From the NCBI GenBank assembly GCA_963931865.1, contig OZ007512.1, positions 4,057,121-4,121,120 of the forward strand: DNA of 64,000 nt, in the 5' to 3' direction. Below, one piece after another: positions 1-10,178 of this stretch (positions within the stretch are counted from its first letter, which is position 1; every line of letters begins with the position of its first letter). The stretch is from Axinella damicornis. Taxonomy: Eukaryota; Porifera; Demospongiae; Axinellida; Axinellidae. The notes under the pieces are model-generated. The model was not told the origin of the DNA. It saw nothing but the letters and a program-made list of their open reading frames with translations, and did no database searches. Made by a program: the position numbers and the translations under genes.

Positions 1-1298
1 TTCTATGACCACCATCCCAGCAGTATGATGGTGTAGGCAACCAGCAGTGAATATGCTTAGCAGGTGATTCAGAAGTCTTTTAGTGCGAGTGACTTGTGAA
101 ACTCCTGACAGATTTATCCCTTTTATAGCTGACTATAGTAGCTAGCTGAATAGGGTTCACTGTAAACTGAAACCTTGAGGTCTAAGAATTGGTGTATACC
201 CATATGATAGTTATCATCTTGGGTGGCTCACCTGTAGTGCAGAATCGATCGAGGTCTACTGCCTCCATGACCATCAACAGCACCTGGGCCTTTGTGTGTG
301 TGTGGACCGAAAGGAAAGTGGTCAGAAATGCTTCACCTGTTAACCGTTAACAACTCACAGCATTTCAAGAGGTCATTTTCAGCCTCAAGAGCCTTCAATA
401 GTACCCTGATTTCACTTGCTGTTGGGCTCGAAACTGATCCCAGAGGTGGCTCTAATCACATGCACCCAAAAATTAACAAACTGTCAATTGAGGATCTCGG
501 AAAGGCCGGGCTAGTGTAGCTGAAAAATGGAAATGGAGGCCATACAAGGTGATCGAGATGGCTTGTTCCAAGTCCATTGACGGCACACAAGTAGGATAAA
601 ACTCGCCCTCCCATGCAGTGCCACCAAGGCCTTTCTACAACAGTTACTGAGCCCAGACACGGCCATGCTGCAATAACACACCTCCCCTTGTCTCACCCTT
701 TCTGCTCACGTATGAGTAAGGACATTACCGGAAGTGACATAGTGAAGCAAAATGTTTCGCAACGTCATATGAAGTCACTGGGCAGGAAAGAGTTAATTAT
801 AAGCATCTTCAATGAAGTACAAGAAGTACAGATCAGGAGCTTGGACACAGTAGCAACACATCGATCTGGTTGGTATGTATCCCAGCATGGAATTCATTAG
901 TGACTCGGTCAGATATCAGAGCCCATGGCTGTGACACGTCAGTATAACCTTATTTGGTAGTACTGGAATCTCCTGATTGTAGGATGAGGGTTTCACTGTC
1001 AATTTCAAGACAAACAGTTCACTGGTAGAATTGCCTCCAGCCAACAGAATTCAAATTCAGTGTCAGGTGAGGTACGTATTACTCAAGTGAGTGTGCATAC
1101 TATAATAGCAGCTTGCAGCCACTTAAGCCAGTACTGATACTAGATTATGGGACATTCTGTGGGGTTAGTAAGGGGGTGTGACTAGTTGTAGGTAGGACAT
1201 CAGTTAGCGTGTCAGTGATAACATGCCTTCAATTCGCATCGTTAAAGTTGAGGTAAAACAATGGGTTGTATATGACCATGCAGGTATCGACTGTGACA
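1..1298 (+). repeat. Duplicon head block upstream of kinase-Kelch copy 1
   Basis: Non-coding. It opens with the block containing GCAGTATGATGGTGTAGGC and continues through a GGCTCACCTGTAGTGCAG motif near 226 and a short TG run near 293. The same blocks in the same order lie upstream of the kinase-Kelch genes at 10179, 17507 and (inverted) 27473. Short ORFs at 292-519 and 613-900 match no family I recognise and are not conserved in the other head blocks, so I do not call them genes. Confidence 0.7.
1125..1205 (+). promoter_or_regulatory. Conserved upstream block, probable core promoter of kinase-Kelch copy 1
   Basis: A block containing CCAGTACTGATACTAGA, then TATGGGACATT and a GGGxGTG element, lies about 100-170 bp before the ATG. 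Equivalents lie at about 9998-10060, 17165-17225 (with a second copy at 17305-17380) and, inverted, 27595-27665. Conservation at a fixed distance from all four starts suggests the promoter or 5' UTR. No TATA box is obvious. Confidence 0.4.
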
Positions 1299-3527
1299 AT
1301 GGCACAACCACAGGGCCACTTTGGCTATCAGATTGTCCGAATCATCAAAACGTCCTCCCTCGGTGTCGGATCATATGGAGCCGTCTACAGAGCTCTGTGT
1401 GATGAGCTACCATGTGCCGCTAAGATTCTTCACCCTACACTATTTGAGACGAATGACCCAGGTACACGAAAGATTATGGAGCGATTTGAGCAAGAGTGCC
1501 AATTCCTGAGTGGTGTCAGACACCCCCACATCGTGCAGTACTTGGGGGTGAGTAGGGATCCCGAGTCTGGGCTGCCTGTGCTACTCATGGAACTCATGGA
1601 TAGTAGTCTGACCCGATTCCTGGAGCAATCCGACGAACCACTCCCCTTCCACACCCAAGTAGATATTTGTCACGATATAGCCCTGGCCCTCGCCTACCTC
1701 CACTCAAATGGTATCATACACCGTGACCTTTCCAGCAACAATGTGTTGCTGATTGGTCCTGGAAACAGAGCCAAGGTCACAGATTTCGGTATGTCAAAGC
1801 TAGCTGATGCAAACCCACGCATGACCCCCATGACCATGTGCCCGGGCACACTGGCATACATGCCTCCAGAAGCACTGAATGATCCACCAGTTTACACTGA
1901 CAAGCTGGACTGCTTCTCCTTCGGTGTACTGGACATTCAGATTCTCACTAGGCAGTTTCCCAATCCTAGTCCACCCTGTAAAATTATGGAAATTGATGAC
2001 CCACGATTCCCAACTGGACAAATCAAAGTGCCTGTTCCTGAGGTTGAACATCGTCAACTCCACATTGACTTAGTCGACCCAGCGCACCCTCTGCTGCCAG
2101 TCGCCCTCGACTGTCTGAAGGACAGAGACAGAGGAAGGCCCTCAGCTCAGGAGCTCTGCAATCGTCAAGCTGCTCTGAAAGACACCCCGCAGTATGGTGA
2201 AAGTGTGCAGCGAGGACAAAGAGCCACAACTGATGGAGAACGTGTGCGAATCAGAGAACTGGAAGTAGAAGCCCAAGAAAGACAAAGAGAACTTCAAGAG
2301 AAAGATCGTACAATTGCCACCAAGGAAAGACAACTACTGGAGAATGATCGTACCAATGAAAGGCAACTTCGTGAGAAAGACCGTACAATTGCCACCAAAG
2401 AGAGCCAACTCCGACAGCTAAACCAACAGCTGGAAGCAAACGAGCAAGTAACCACAGACTTCCAACACAAACATCTGGAGAGCGATAAAAAAATTTGTGA
2501 CCTTGAACAACGTCTCGCGGCAAAGGACCAGCAAATCAGGGAGCTGCAGCAGCAGACCTATGATCAGCCAACAGCCAAACTCCAAGTCAGAGGTCAGAGT
2601 GCAAGAAAGGGACCACTCTGCTTACAGTGGAGGAAGTGTGGGAGAGCTCCACGCACGATGTCAAAACCATCATGTGTGGTGGATGGCAACGTGGCTTACT
2701 TTAATTGTGGTTCCAATGGTGTGTATTCCTATGACTCTGAAAAGCAGATGTGGTCCTCCCTCCCACAGATCCCTCACAGCCATTGCAGCCTGGCAGTAGT
2801 GAATGGTCTCCTGACTGCCATCGGGGGAGGGGTGGGTAGCAATGCTACAAACCAACTCCTCAGTTTGACTGGTGAGGGAAAGTGGGTGGAGCGCTTCCCA
2901 CCCATGCCAACCATACGTTATGGCACTGCAGCTGTGTGCAGTGGAGAGTCCCTGGTCGTGGCAGGAGGACGTGGAGGGTACAATGAACCACTGCACACAG
3001 TAGAAGTGAAGGACACAGAGACTCTACAGTGGTCCACTGCCAGCAGTCTGCCTTTTGCACTCTGCAACGCATCAGCAACAATCTGCCAAGACCACATCTG
3101 CTTGCTGGGGTATAACACGAGTAATGAACGAAGATCAATGCTTGCTTGTTCCATGGCTGACCTCCTACAGTCTTGTCGACCTCAGTCTTTAGGAGCAAGG
3201 TTGAAGACCTTGACTCTGCAAGAAGTCTGGCACCGAGTCACCGATCTCCCAGTTCGCTCATCCAGCTGTGCCACCCTCTGTGGACAGCTGCTAGCAGTTG
3301 GTGGGTGTGGTGACAGCTTTGAAAACTGCACTACTGCCATTCGCCAGTACAACCCAGCAACCAACTCCTGGGAGGTCATCAGCCACATGCCCACCGCACG
3401 ATCTCACACTCTAGTAGCAGTCCTCCCTGGCAACAAACTGATGGTGGTGGGAGGCAACATACGCAAGTCAGGTGACCGGTTTGGTACTGCGACTGACACA
3501 GTGGAAATTGCTACCCTTCAAGAATAG
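1299..3527 (+). CDS. TKL-like protein kinase / coiled coil / Kelch propeller, copy 1 (742 aa)
   Basis: Predicted cytoplasmic serine/threonine kinase fused to a protein-binding Kelch propeller. The kinase domain spans about residues 10-295: glycine loop LGVGSYGAVY (21-30), catalytic lysine in CAAKI (42), HRDLSSNN (141-148), DFG (162-164) and MPPEAL (188-193) are all present, so it should be active. HRDLSSNN is typical of the tyrosine-kinase-like group. Residues about 312-420 are a charged coiled coil with three 14-residue repeats of the LQEKDRTIATKERQ type. From about 440 to the end are Kelch repeats with GG doublets and paired Y/W residues. The start chosen is the Met of MAQPQG, conserved in all four copies; an in-frame upstream ATG is not conserved. 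It is intronless, unlike the genes at 45-62 kb. The partner bound by the propeller is unknown. Confidence 0.9.
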   Translation: MAQPQGHFGYQIVRIIKTSSLGVGSYGAVYRALCDELPCAAKILHPTLFETNDPGTRKIMERFEQECQFLSGVRHPHIVQYLGVSRDPESGLPVLLMELMDSSLTRFLEQSDEPLPFHTQVDICHDIALALAYLHSNGIIHRDLSSNNVLLIGPGNRAKVTDFGMSKLADANPRMTPMTMCPGTLAYMPPEALNDPPVYTDKLDCFSFGVLDIQILTRQFPNPSPPCKIMEIDDPRFPTGQIKVPVPEVEHRQLHIDLVDPAHPLLPVALDCLKDRDRGRPSAQELCNRQAALKDTPQYGESVQRGQRATTDGERVRIRELEVEAQERQRELQEKDRTIATKERQLLENDRTNERQLREKDRTIATKESQLRQLNQQLEANEQVTTDFQHKHLESDKKICDLEQRLAAKDQQIRELQQQTYDQPTAKLQVRGQSARKGPLCLQWRKCGRAPRTMSKPSCVVDGNVAYFNCGSNGVYSYDSEKQMWSSLPQIPHSHCSLAVVNGLLTAIGGGVGSNATNQLLSLTGEGKWVERFPPMPTIRYGTAAVCSGESLVVAGGRGGYNEPLHTVEVKDTETLQWSTASSLPFALCNASATICQDHICLLGYNTSNERRSMLACSMADLLQSCRPQSLGARLKTLTLQEVWHRVTDLPVRSSSCATLCGQLLAVGGCGDSFENCTTAIRQYNPATNSWEVISHMPTARSHTLVAVLPGNKLMVVGGNIRKSGDRFGTATDTVEIATLQE

Positions 3528-3876
3528 AATGTTGGATGGTGGTATGTACACTATCTGTACAATTTCATTGCATGTCTTCTTTGACCCATAAACCTGCTGT
3601 ATACTCTAATGGTTCTTATTTTGACTGTTGTTGCACATACCTTGCCTACTTTTGTTGCTTACTAAACTTCGTTCAACAGTTCAATTCTAAGACTTTAAAC
3701 GTGTGTCTGTGAGTGAGGTGGTCGGGGGCGGTACTGGGCTAGTGATGTGTACGACCTCAAGTTCAATCTGGCATAAATATATGTGCTCTTCACCTGTGAC
3801 ACTATCGTACAACCCTGCATGTCAGTGTGTCAGAGTAATGCACTTCACTCGACTAGCAGAGATGCAGTGAGGATAT
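3528..3876 (+). repeat. 3' flank of copy 1, shared with copy 3
   Basis: This non-coding 3' flank is strongly similar to 19800-20110 downstream of copy 3: both carry CTCTAATGGTTCTTATTTTG and the AAACGTGTGTCTGTGAGTGAG block. It probably holds the 3' UTR. I see no perfect AATAAA signal near the stop. Confidence 0.6.
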
Positions 3877-4351
3877 ACTGTGGAAACTACATTGTTGAAG
3901 TAACAATACATTTGTCATCCCATGACTTGCTTGCAGTTGTGAGTTGTGAGTAGCAATAACACATGATCAGCAGATGCATCCCATGACTATAATTATGAGC
4001 TGCAACTGATCGTGACCAAACCAACCATGATGCTTTGCAGTGGCATATTCCACAGTGGAGGGGGCACTGAGATGCAATATGGTTGTGACCCAGAGCCTGG
4101 ATAAAACAACCCTTTTGCATGCATGTACTATAAAGGTTATTTTAACCAGCATTTCAGTGCCTCCTAGCTCCACTGTGGAATATGCCACTGCAAAACATCA
4201 TGGTTGGTTTTGGTCACCTCAGTTGCATAGTCGACGTAATGGGATGCATTTGCTGATCATAACCATTACGTGCGCAATACTCACAACTCACAGCTGCAAG
4301 CAAGTCATGGGATGACAAATGTATTGTTACTTCAACAATGTAGTTTCCACA

Positions 4352-4353
<2 letters not shown>
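3877..4353. mobile_element. Foldback MITE, 477 bp, with terminal inverted repeats of about 205 bp
   Basis: The left arm begins ACTGTGGAAACTACATTG and the right arm ends with its complement. The arms (about 3877-4083 and 4150-4353) pair along nearly their full length around a spacer of about 65 bp. GATAT immediately precedes and follows the element, consistent with a 5-bp target duplication, although the right copy merges into an AT microsatellite. The paralogous position downstream of copy 3 (near 20105) lacks the insertion. There is no coding capacity. Confidence 0.8.

Positions 4354-4386
<33 letters not shown>
4354..4386. repeat. (AT)n microsatellite
   Basis: About 16 AT dinucleotides directly adjoin the right end of the foldback element. 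Confidence 0.9.
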
Positions 4387-4388
<2 letters not shown>

Positions 4389-4965
4389 AGAGAGCTCACT
4401 AGACTACGTTAATGCTAATGTGAATGCTGAGAGCTAGGCAGACAACACTGGGAGCTGCACGTGTGGTCGCAATCAGGAGCAGCATCTCAAGCAGCAGCTG
4501 AAGTGAGAAGCTGCTTGCATCTATTATTACATATTCAAAGTAGCTGTTTCAATTGAAAGGGCCAAAAGGCGTCAATAGGCAAAGTTAAGTCCATGAGTCA
4601 CACGTACCACAAACCATGTGTGAGGGTGTGGCACATGGTGAGCATAGACAACAGGACCAGTAGACTCTGCTGAATGAGTCTCCCCCCCACCAACCCACCA
4701 CGCACCCACCCACCCACACACCCACTCACACACCCACTCACTCACCCACCCACTCACACACTCACCTGAGAGCAAGGTTCAAAGTGGTTATCTTTGGCAG
4801 CAGCACGCATCATGAACTACCAGTAAAAGCGACTCAAGTAGAATTTTAAATTTAACTCCCATATAGATCCTCTTAAGCTTCCTCCTGGGACCCAGAGAAC
4901 AGGTATTCTGTGAGGGAACATGGGGTTCTGGTAGTCTGAGGAGTGGGTAGCAGGTGGAAGAGGAT

Positions 4966-4996
<31 letters not shown>

Positions 4997-5260
4997 GGGG
5001 GGGGGGAGAAGACAAAGACGAAGACGAAGAGGAGAGGGAGAGGGGAGGGTGGGGAGAAGAGGAGGAGGGGATGAGATGCATGGCAGACTTGCACTAACTC
5101 CCTCTCCTACCCAATCAGGGCATAAGAGCCATGCAAACCTTACTGCAATGTCGTGGGTGGGAGGACTTGGAGGGAAGGTTTTAGTGTTTGCCTCCATGTC
5201 ATCAGACTTCAACCCAACCCACTCCTCACCCACTTAATTCCCTCCCATTCACCAGCCAGC
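4387..5260 (+). repeat. Duplicon tail block 1 with CCCA/CTCA tract and poly-G tract
   Basis: Non-coding. It includes a CCCACCCACTCACACAC-rich microsatellite at about 4680-4765 and a G run at 4966-5006 with a single A, followed by GAGAAGA-rich purines. The flanks GGGGTTCTGGTAGTCTGAG and CCAATCAGGGCATAAGAGCC recur in the tail blocks near 12740, 20440 and (inverted, partial) 24800-25130. Proline/serine-rich minus-strand ORFs here are translations of the purine tract. Confidence 0.7.
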
Positions 5261-6160
5261 CCCACCCATTCACACTCAGGGATTATGACAGGATTTTTTT
5301 GTTGGGGGCAACAATCAACTACAGTATAAGTAAACCATTATGAGAAGTAACACTGCTCCTAGGAGTTCTGGCAGTACAATCAACTACAGTATAAGTAAAC
5401 CATTATGAGAAGTAACACTGCTCCTAGGGCCGGTGCTGGCAGTACATTTGTCCTATAGGAATTTGTTTTTAAATGCAGGACTCTAACATTCCATAAGGGA
5501 CATTTAGCTTTTTGGGCCCCAGACCAGAAGGCTTGCAGCTGCTGTCAAATTGATCACTCTCACTACTTGTCTTCGAGATACCACAAGAACCTTCTCAAAG
5601 TCATGATCACTGCTCTCAGTTACAAATGTATGTCTGCACTCCTACGAACATAAATGAGGGGAGTCCCCCACTGTTGCACATTAGCGTTGAGGGAACACTC
5701 ATGCACTGGAACTATTTGTTCAACGTGTTTTGTGGAATAGCTTTCAGCATCTATCTTCCTAAGTTCCCTTCCTCCCCTCTCACCTGGTAACAGAGGGAGT
5801 TCACTACCTCCTTCGTCTCCTGTGCTGCTAGTCCTAGGCAGGCCCTCATGGTAGGTGTGGCATGCTCCCTGGTGATCAAGGCTTGGAAAGATAGGAGGGA
5901 GGGAGAGGGTGGATGGGGGAGGGGGGGAAGGTGGGAGGGGAAGGTGGGAGTAAGGGAGAGGGGAGGGAGGGAGGGGGAGGAGGAGAGGGAGGAGGGGAGA
6001 GAGGAAGGGAGGGAGGGGGAGGGGAGAGAGGGGGGAGGGAGGGAGGGAGAGAGGGAAGGAAGGGGAGGGGAAACTTTCACAAAGCCTCACCATGAAACCA
6101 TACCCACATTAATTGAACAGGTAACTTCATGATCTATATTAGCATCACCACAGTGGGAAG
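5261..6160. repeat. Tandem 65-bp duplication and GGGA-rich purine tract
   Basis: A unit of about 65 bp (CAATCAACTACAGTATAAG...) is repeated twice, starting at 5312 and 5377. Downstream, about 5890-6075 is an almost uninterrupted G/A tract (GGGAGG type) on the plus strand, capable of G-quadruplex or triplex structure. The long ORFs across it are low-complexity artefacts. I see no gene. Confidence 0.75.
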
Positions 6161-7186
6161 GGCAGGTTGTCAATAGTTACAGTCATAAGTCAAGCATATG
6201 TACAATGTACAAGGCAATGAGCCCCACCCATACACTACCGTAGTTGCTTCATGTAGGCACAGCTCACTTATAGGAGCATATTCACTGTTAGGCACAGGTC
6301 CAACACTCGTCCCAGCTACTCGTTACTAAGTGATGAAGTCTTCTCCCAGAAATTCTGCCCTAAGAAGTGGAAAAAGCTACAATGAAGTGCACTTCCTATT
6401 TGAGAAATGTCATTGAAAGGTAATTGTATCTTGCTTATAGGTGCATATTCCCTTCCTGTGGAGATACAGGCACATGTGCCTAATAACCAGTGACTACGGT
6501 ACAGCCTGAGATATGTTACTGGCAATGTCAACTTACAGATGATGGTTCTTCTTCACATTGACACTACACAGCACCTGACTAGCGGTCAGGATCCTCCCGG
6601 CCTCCCCCTCCTCCCTCGGCATCAAGCTCCAAACCCACCACCAAAGTCACTCCCACACTCACCTGTGGAAACAACACATGCCAGACCAATTCACATACTT
6701 AACCTCAGGTGGGAGGGGGAGGGGTTGGGTTGCCAGTTATAAACCAACATAGGTACAACAATGCAATGAGCCCCACCCATACACTATAGCCTGAGATATG
6801 TTACTGGCAATGTCATTAAACAGAGAAAGGTCAACAATGGAATGAGCCCCACCCATACACTATAGCCTGAGATATGTTACTGGCAATGTCATTAAACAGA
6901 GAAAGGTCAACAATGGAATGAGCCCCACCCATACACTATAACCTGAGATGTTACTGGCAATGTCATCACATAAAATGAATGTCAACTTACAGATGCCAGG
7001 TTCTCCTCGCTCACTGAGATCCACTCTCATTGCACAGCAGGTCAGGATCCTCCCTCCCCCTCCTCCCCACCACATCCACCACCAAACCTACCACCACGCC
7101 CACCTGTGGAAACACAATGCATCAACACATGCCAGCCACACACACAAAGTCTGGTCCAAGAGTCAACAGCACACTCCCATGATGGT
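6161..7186. repeat. Tandem repeat of about 75 bp and flanking non-coding sequence
   Basis: The motif GAGCCCCACCCATACACTA recurs at about 6219, 6768, 6843 and 6918. The last three are in tandem with a unit of about 75 bp that includes GAGATATGTTACTGGCAATG. Nothing coding is supported in this interval. Confidence 0.7.
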
Positions 7187-7682
7187 TTTATGACCACCGT
7201 CCCAACAGTATGATGGTGTAGGCAACCAGCAGTGAATATGCTTAACAGGTGAAGTCCTTTGGTGCAAGTGACTTGTCTGGAAACTGCTATGTGACAGAGA
7301 ATGTCAGTTCACAATTCTTAACCGATTAGGGGTCACTTTAAGCCAATGGGTTCCTTAAACACACCATAATATCATTTGAAAGATTTTGGTCTCCACACTT
7401 CACACCAGTGCCGGTCCTGCAGACATCCTGCATAGATTTGTGACTCTAACCACACCCACTCATTAACTAACTTTCAAAAGTCAGTGGTCTTGGTCAACAA
7501 ATCATATAATCCGTCTTGTATTGCAACAGAGCCATGGCGTGTATGTACTGGCAGCCTCACTCCTTGATGACAAATTGGCTTTTACCAAACTTCAAAAGGT
7601 TCACAAAAATTGACAGTACGGGTGGAAAACAATACACACTAATTGCACTGATATGCAACTATAGGCTAGCTAGCCTGCGACC
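7187..7682 (+). repeat. Duplicon head block 2, left part
   Basis: It repeats the GCAGTATGATGGTGTAGGC head motif and the AAGTCCTTTGGTGCAAGTGACTT block also seen near 16321. It is separated from its continuation at 9063 by the TTAA-flanked element at 7687-9058. Confidence 0.65.
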
Positions 7683-7686
7683 TTAA

Positions 7687-9058
7687 GGTTACGGGTACCC
7701 ACGTATCATGCAATAACTGGAGCAATCTTTATGCAACCCATGTCAAATTCTTACAGCGCCTAGCACAAAGTGCGGTGCTGGACTCGAACCTATTCAGACC
7801 CGCCTACTTCTCGACAGATGAACTTCCTGCAGAGGCGTGGCTACATGGACGCCTTGACCCCTCCCATATACATCAATAAATTCGGAGCGCATTCTACAAA
7901 CTGTACTCGTTACACGCAGAATTGCACCTTCAGCTTCAGGAAGCAGCTAAAAAGACATGAACTTCGAGGGCGAGAGCTATAAATGAACAAGTCAAAATCT
8001 CCCACTAGCAGCCAAAGTACACAGAAAAAATTAATGGCGTCCAACGAAGGGTATGGCGACAATTCACTTCGCTAGCAGTGGACAACAGCCTACACAGACT
8101 CCCAAATATAGCTCTCGACCTAGATATATGATATTAGCAGTTATTGCCGAGCGCATTAGCGCGAGGCTCTGAATGGGGGATCTATTTCTCACTATATACG
8201 TATGTAGCTACGTACGAACGTGGTACGTACGTACGTACGTACGTACGTACCGGAATATGTCACGCTCAGGAATGTTGATAGGAATGTTGCGGGTTTCCTG
8301 CCGCCCAATTGAGTTTTATTTGCTGCGAGGGCTCGACGTACGGTGTGAGAACAACAACCTTGAGAAACAGATCAGTGGACAAGCGCACGGTGCTCCAGGG
8401 CTTGCAGAGCTGGAGCAGCTACATATGGAGTCAAACAGCTACATACGGAGTCAAACAGTCAACATCTGTTTATACCGCAACTCCACAATAATCTCGCGTA
8501 GCCAGAGGCTAGGGTACAAGCGAGCGGGGCCTTCAGGGCTTGCAGAGCAAGAGCAGCTACATGTGGAGTCGAACAGTCAGTGTAATCGACATGTTTATCT
8601 CAGCTCCACACTCGCAAATTCACACTTAGCTAGAGATCTCGTAAGCACGTGGCCAGGCTGCGCATGCGGCCGCGGCGGGCGCGCCAGGCAATTATGCGGA
8701 TACGTATAAATGCCTACTATTGTGTATACTTGTCATGGATGGGAGGGTAGCCCCTTCGGTGCCTGCTGCCGACACTGGGAACCCTGGAGGCTGCAGTTTC
8801 AATGAAGTCCCAGCAGTGAACACCTTGACTTTGTTTATGTGTATTTTTGTTCTGTATGTGGCATGTATGCCTCCCTTTACTGGGGTCTCAATTACACTTT
8901 CACTTTCACTACTTCCATCTCAATTAGCTACCTTTTCCGTGACAAAAGTTGTAGAATGCGTAGGTAAGTAAATTCGTACAGGAATCGCTGAAATAACATG
9001 CAGCTGCCCGTAAACAGGCAAATTAAATTTTACTTCCGGTCAACAGGTACCCGTAACC
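7687..9058. mobile_element. piggyBac-like non-autonomous element, 1372 bp, TTAA-flanked
   Basis: The element begins GGTTACGGGTACC and ends with the exact complement GGTACCCGTAACC. TTAA precedes it (7683-7686) and follows it (9059-9062). A TTAA target duplication is the hallmark of piggyBac. There is no transposase; internal ORFs (7770-7982, 8173-8709, 8720-8971) resemble nothing recognisable. The interior holds a self-complementary GTAC run near 8221-8250, an imperfect duplication of about 160 bp (GGGCTTGCAGAGC at 8398 and 8537) and a CpG-rich patch near 8665. The family assignment rests on TTAA and short inverted repeats only; these termini do not begin with the CCC usual for piggyBac. Confidence 0.6.
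8200..8250. repeat. (GTAC)n self-complementary microsatellite
   Basis: Runs of TACG/GTAC repeats form a palindromic tract within the TTAA-flanked element. It could extrude as a cruciform. Confidence 0.8.
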
Positions 9059-9062
9059 TTAA

Positions 9063-9273
9063 GTGACATCACCTGATGAAAGTCTCAGATGAATAATTTT
9101 ACTCATGGTTATGTTGCTACAGCTGTCCCTCTGTGCTAGAGGTCTAAGTTTAGGTGTATACCCATAGTTACCATCTTGTGGCTCACCTGTAGTGTGGGAC
9201 AACCACCTCTGCCAGGAGGTTCCAGGGTCCACTACCTCCATGACTCCAGCAGCACCTGCATGGACCTATGTGT

Positions 9274-9361
<88 letters not shown>

Positions 9362-10178
9362 ATGTGTGTGCATGGAAAGTGGTCAGAAATGATTTCACCT
9401 AGCTGTTGCAACTGCAGTCCTGAACAACAATACTCATTTGGACATTGCTGCAACAGGTGGATATCTGATTACTCTGGTCTCCAGCACCCCTCAAATAATT
9501 GTAGCGAAGGTGTGCTATTGACTTTAGACTTTAGTTTCATAAACTTTCCTTGTACCACAACCTACACCAACACTGCACTACAATCACTATCAGCTATACA
9601 AATCACAATAGGGCGCCAACACACAAAGGAGTAGGTCACAGGACAAAAGCTTGGGCACTGCCATACCACAAAAGATCATATCACATTGAGTACCAAAAGG
9701 AACCACACACTGAATGCTCAAAGAAGTGACACTGAGCACCCAATGCCATTCACACAACATAACTACAATGTACTAAAACACATTCAGTGTACCTTTGTGA
9801 CAGTAGTGTAGCTCATGTTAGCACTACCTTATTTGGTAGTATGGGAATCTCCTAATCGTAGTACGACAGTTCGAATTCTGTTAGCTACAGGCAGAGAATT
9901 GTTTGTCTTGAACTTGTGCACAACTGACACCCTCCACGTCAGGTGAGGTACTGAACTGAGCATGCATACTGAAATAGCAGTTTGCAGCCACTTCTGCCAG
10001 TACTGATACTAGAATATGGGACATTGAGTGAGGTCAGCTAGTGGGCGTGTTTAGCTCCACAGTAGGATATCTATATACAAGCATTAAATTCGCCCTACTA
10101 GTCGAACTTAAAGTACAGGTGGAAGAAAGGGTTGTCAGTATGTTGTCCTGTCAATGTGTCCAGGTATCGACTGTGACA
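9063..10178 (+). repeat. Duplicon head block 2, right part, with (TG)n and probable promoter
   Basis: It contains TATACCCATAGTTACCATC, GGCTCACCTGTAGTG and a (TG)n microsatellite at about 9268-9371. The promoter-like block CCAGTACTGATACTAGAATA follows at about 9998-10060, shortly before copy 2. Valine/cysteine or threonine/histidine ORFs here are microsatellite translations. No gene is supported. Confidence 0.65.

Noticed and set aside
5620..6093. Proline/serine-rich ORFs on minus strand
   Set aside because: Low-complexity purine tract, no other coding signs.
7770..7800. tRNA T-arm-like GGACTCGAACC
   Set aside because: No matching anticodon, D arm or acceptor stem could be folded around it.
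8173..8709. 178-codon ORF with YVRTYVRTY
   Set aside because: Begins in a GTAC microsatellite, ends arbitrarily, no homology; lies in a non-autonomous element.
9176..9634. VCVCVC / THTHTH ORFs
   Set aside because: Microsatellite translations.
10041..10178. N-terminal extension of kinase copy 2 (46 codons)
   Set aside because: Not conserved in copies 1, 3 and 4; the shared MAQPQG start is better supported.
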